NCBI RefSeq assembly: GCF_000612625.1
Contig: NZ_CCAS010000001.1
Span: forward strand, 121,001 to 185,000
DNA length: 64,000 nucleotides
Direction: 5' to 3'
Source: Neobacillus jeddahensis
GTDB lineage: Bacteria; Bacillota; Bacilli; Bacillales; Cytobacillaceae
Position 1 is the first letter of the stretch. Each line of letters begins with the position of its first letter. The translations under genes and the position numbers were made by a program. Shown here in pieces: positions 63,933 to 64,000 of the stretch. Under the pieces are notes generated by a model. It ran no database searches, had not been told where the DNA came from, and saw only the letters and a list, made by a program, of their open reading frames with translations.

Positions 63933-64000
63933 ATAATCTCCTTATCCAACATGTGATTAAGCAAATTACGTTTGAAATCCATAATAGTACTATAATATAT

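Overview
The window is a low-GC chromosomal segment of an endospore-forming member of the Bacillaceae. Evidence for this includes strong AGGAGG ribosome sites, frequent TTG/GTG starts, a GerA-type germinant receptor operon, the small acid-soluble spore proteins SspN, SspO, SspP and Tlp, coat genes cotB, cotH and cotM, GerPA/GerPF-like proteins, and SigK- and SigG-like promoters. Two blocks keep the gene order I recall from B. subtilis: ywrJ-cotB-cotH-(cotG position)-ywrK, and cotM-sspP-sspO-citB-yneN-sspN-tlp-yneP-yneR. I cannot name the species; a Neobacillus- or Cytobacillus-like bacillus would fit.

Layout. 1-7.2 kb: partial MFS pump, TetM-like ribosome GTPase, ABM monooxygenase-like protein, S33 peptidase, PAS histidine kinase, DHA2 pump. 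7.3-9.1 kb: T-box leader and ilvA. 9.1-13.3 kb: germinant receptor operon with a small D-type subunit. 13.5-20 kb: YebC, YbaK, hydrolase, SET protein, an ECF sigma-PadR-SEDS module, and a G39P-like helicase-loader inhibitor. 20-22.6 kb: a Gly-rich repeat protein, a broken K+ channel gene, and three GerPA/PF-like genes. 22.7-26.9 kb: treP-treA-treR with two TreR operators and a cre site in one promoter. 27.5-34.6 kb: PAP2 phosphatase and the coat locus, where a collagen-like Gly-Ser-Lys repeat protein stands in the cotG position opposite the CotH kinase. 34.7-44 kb: map, SulP, mhqD with an MhqR box, transporters, and a PhnCDE-type ABC importer with a fused double permease. 44-50 kb: GerPF-like gene, guanine riboswitch-xpt-pbuX, and kbl-tdh threonine catabolism. 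50-54 kb: selenium module. 54-64 kb: SASP genes, aconitase, a two-AAA SpoVK/CbbX-like ATPase, YneP, YneR and CapA.

The most notable system is selenocysteine decoding. SelD carries an in-frame TGA at its catalytic position (start 51275, TGA at 51224-51222). A second gene that ordinary ORF calling misses (51418-51657) encodes a SelW/Rdx-type protein with a Cys-x-x-TGA motif. Both TGAs are followed by compact hairpins suitable as bacterial SECIS elements, and selA lies 0.7 kb away. selB and tRNA-Sec are not in the window. The nearby PhnD-type importer is a candidate selenium-oxyanion transporter (inference).

The second notable system is the coat locus. The usual CotH substrate CotG is replaced by an almost uninterrupted run of about 49 Gly-X-Y triplets dominated by Gly-Ser-Lys, which would be both collagen-like and a dense array of potential CotH phosphorylation sites.
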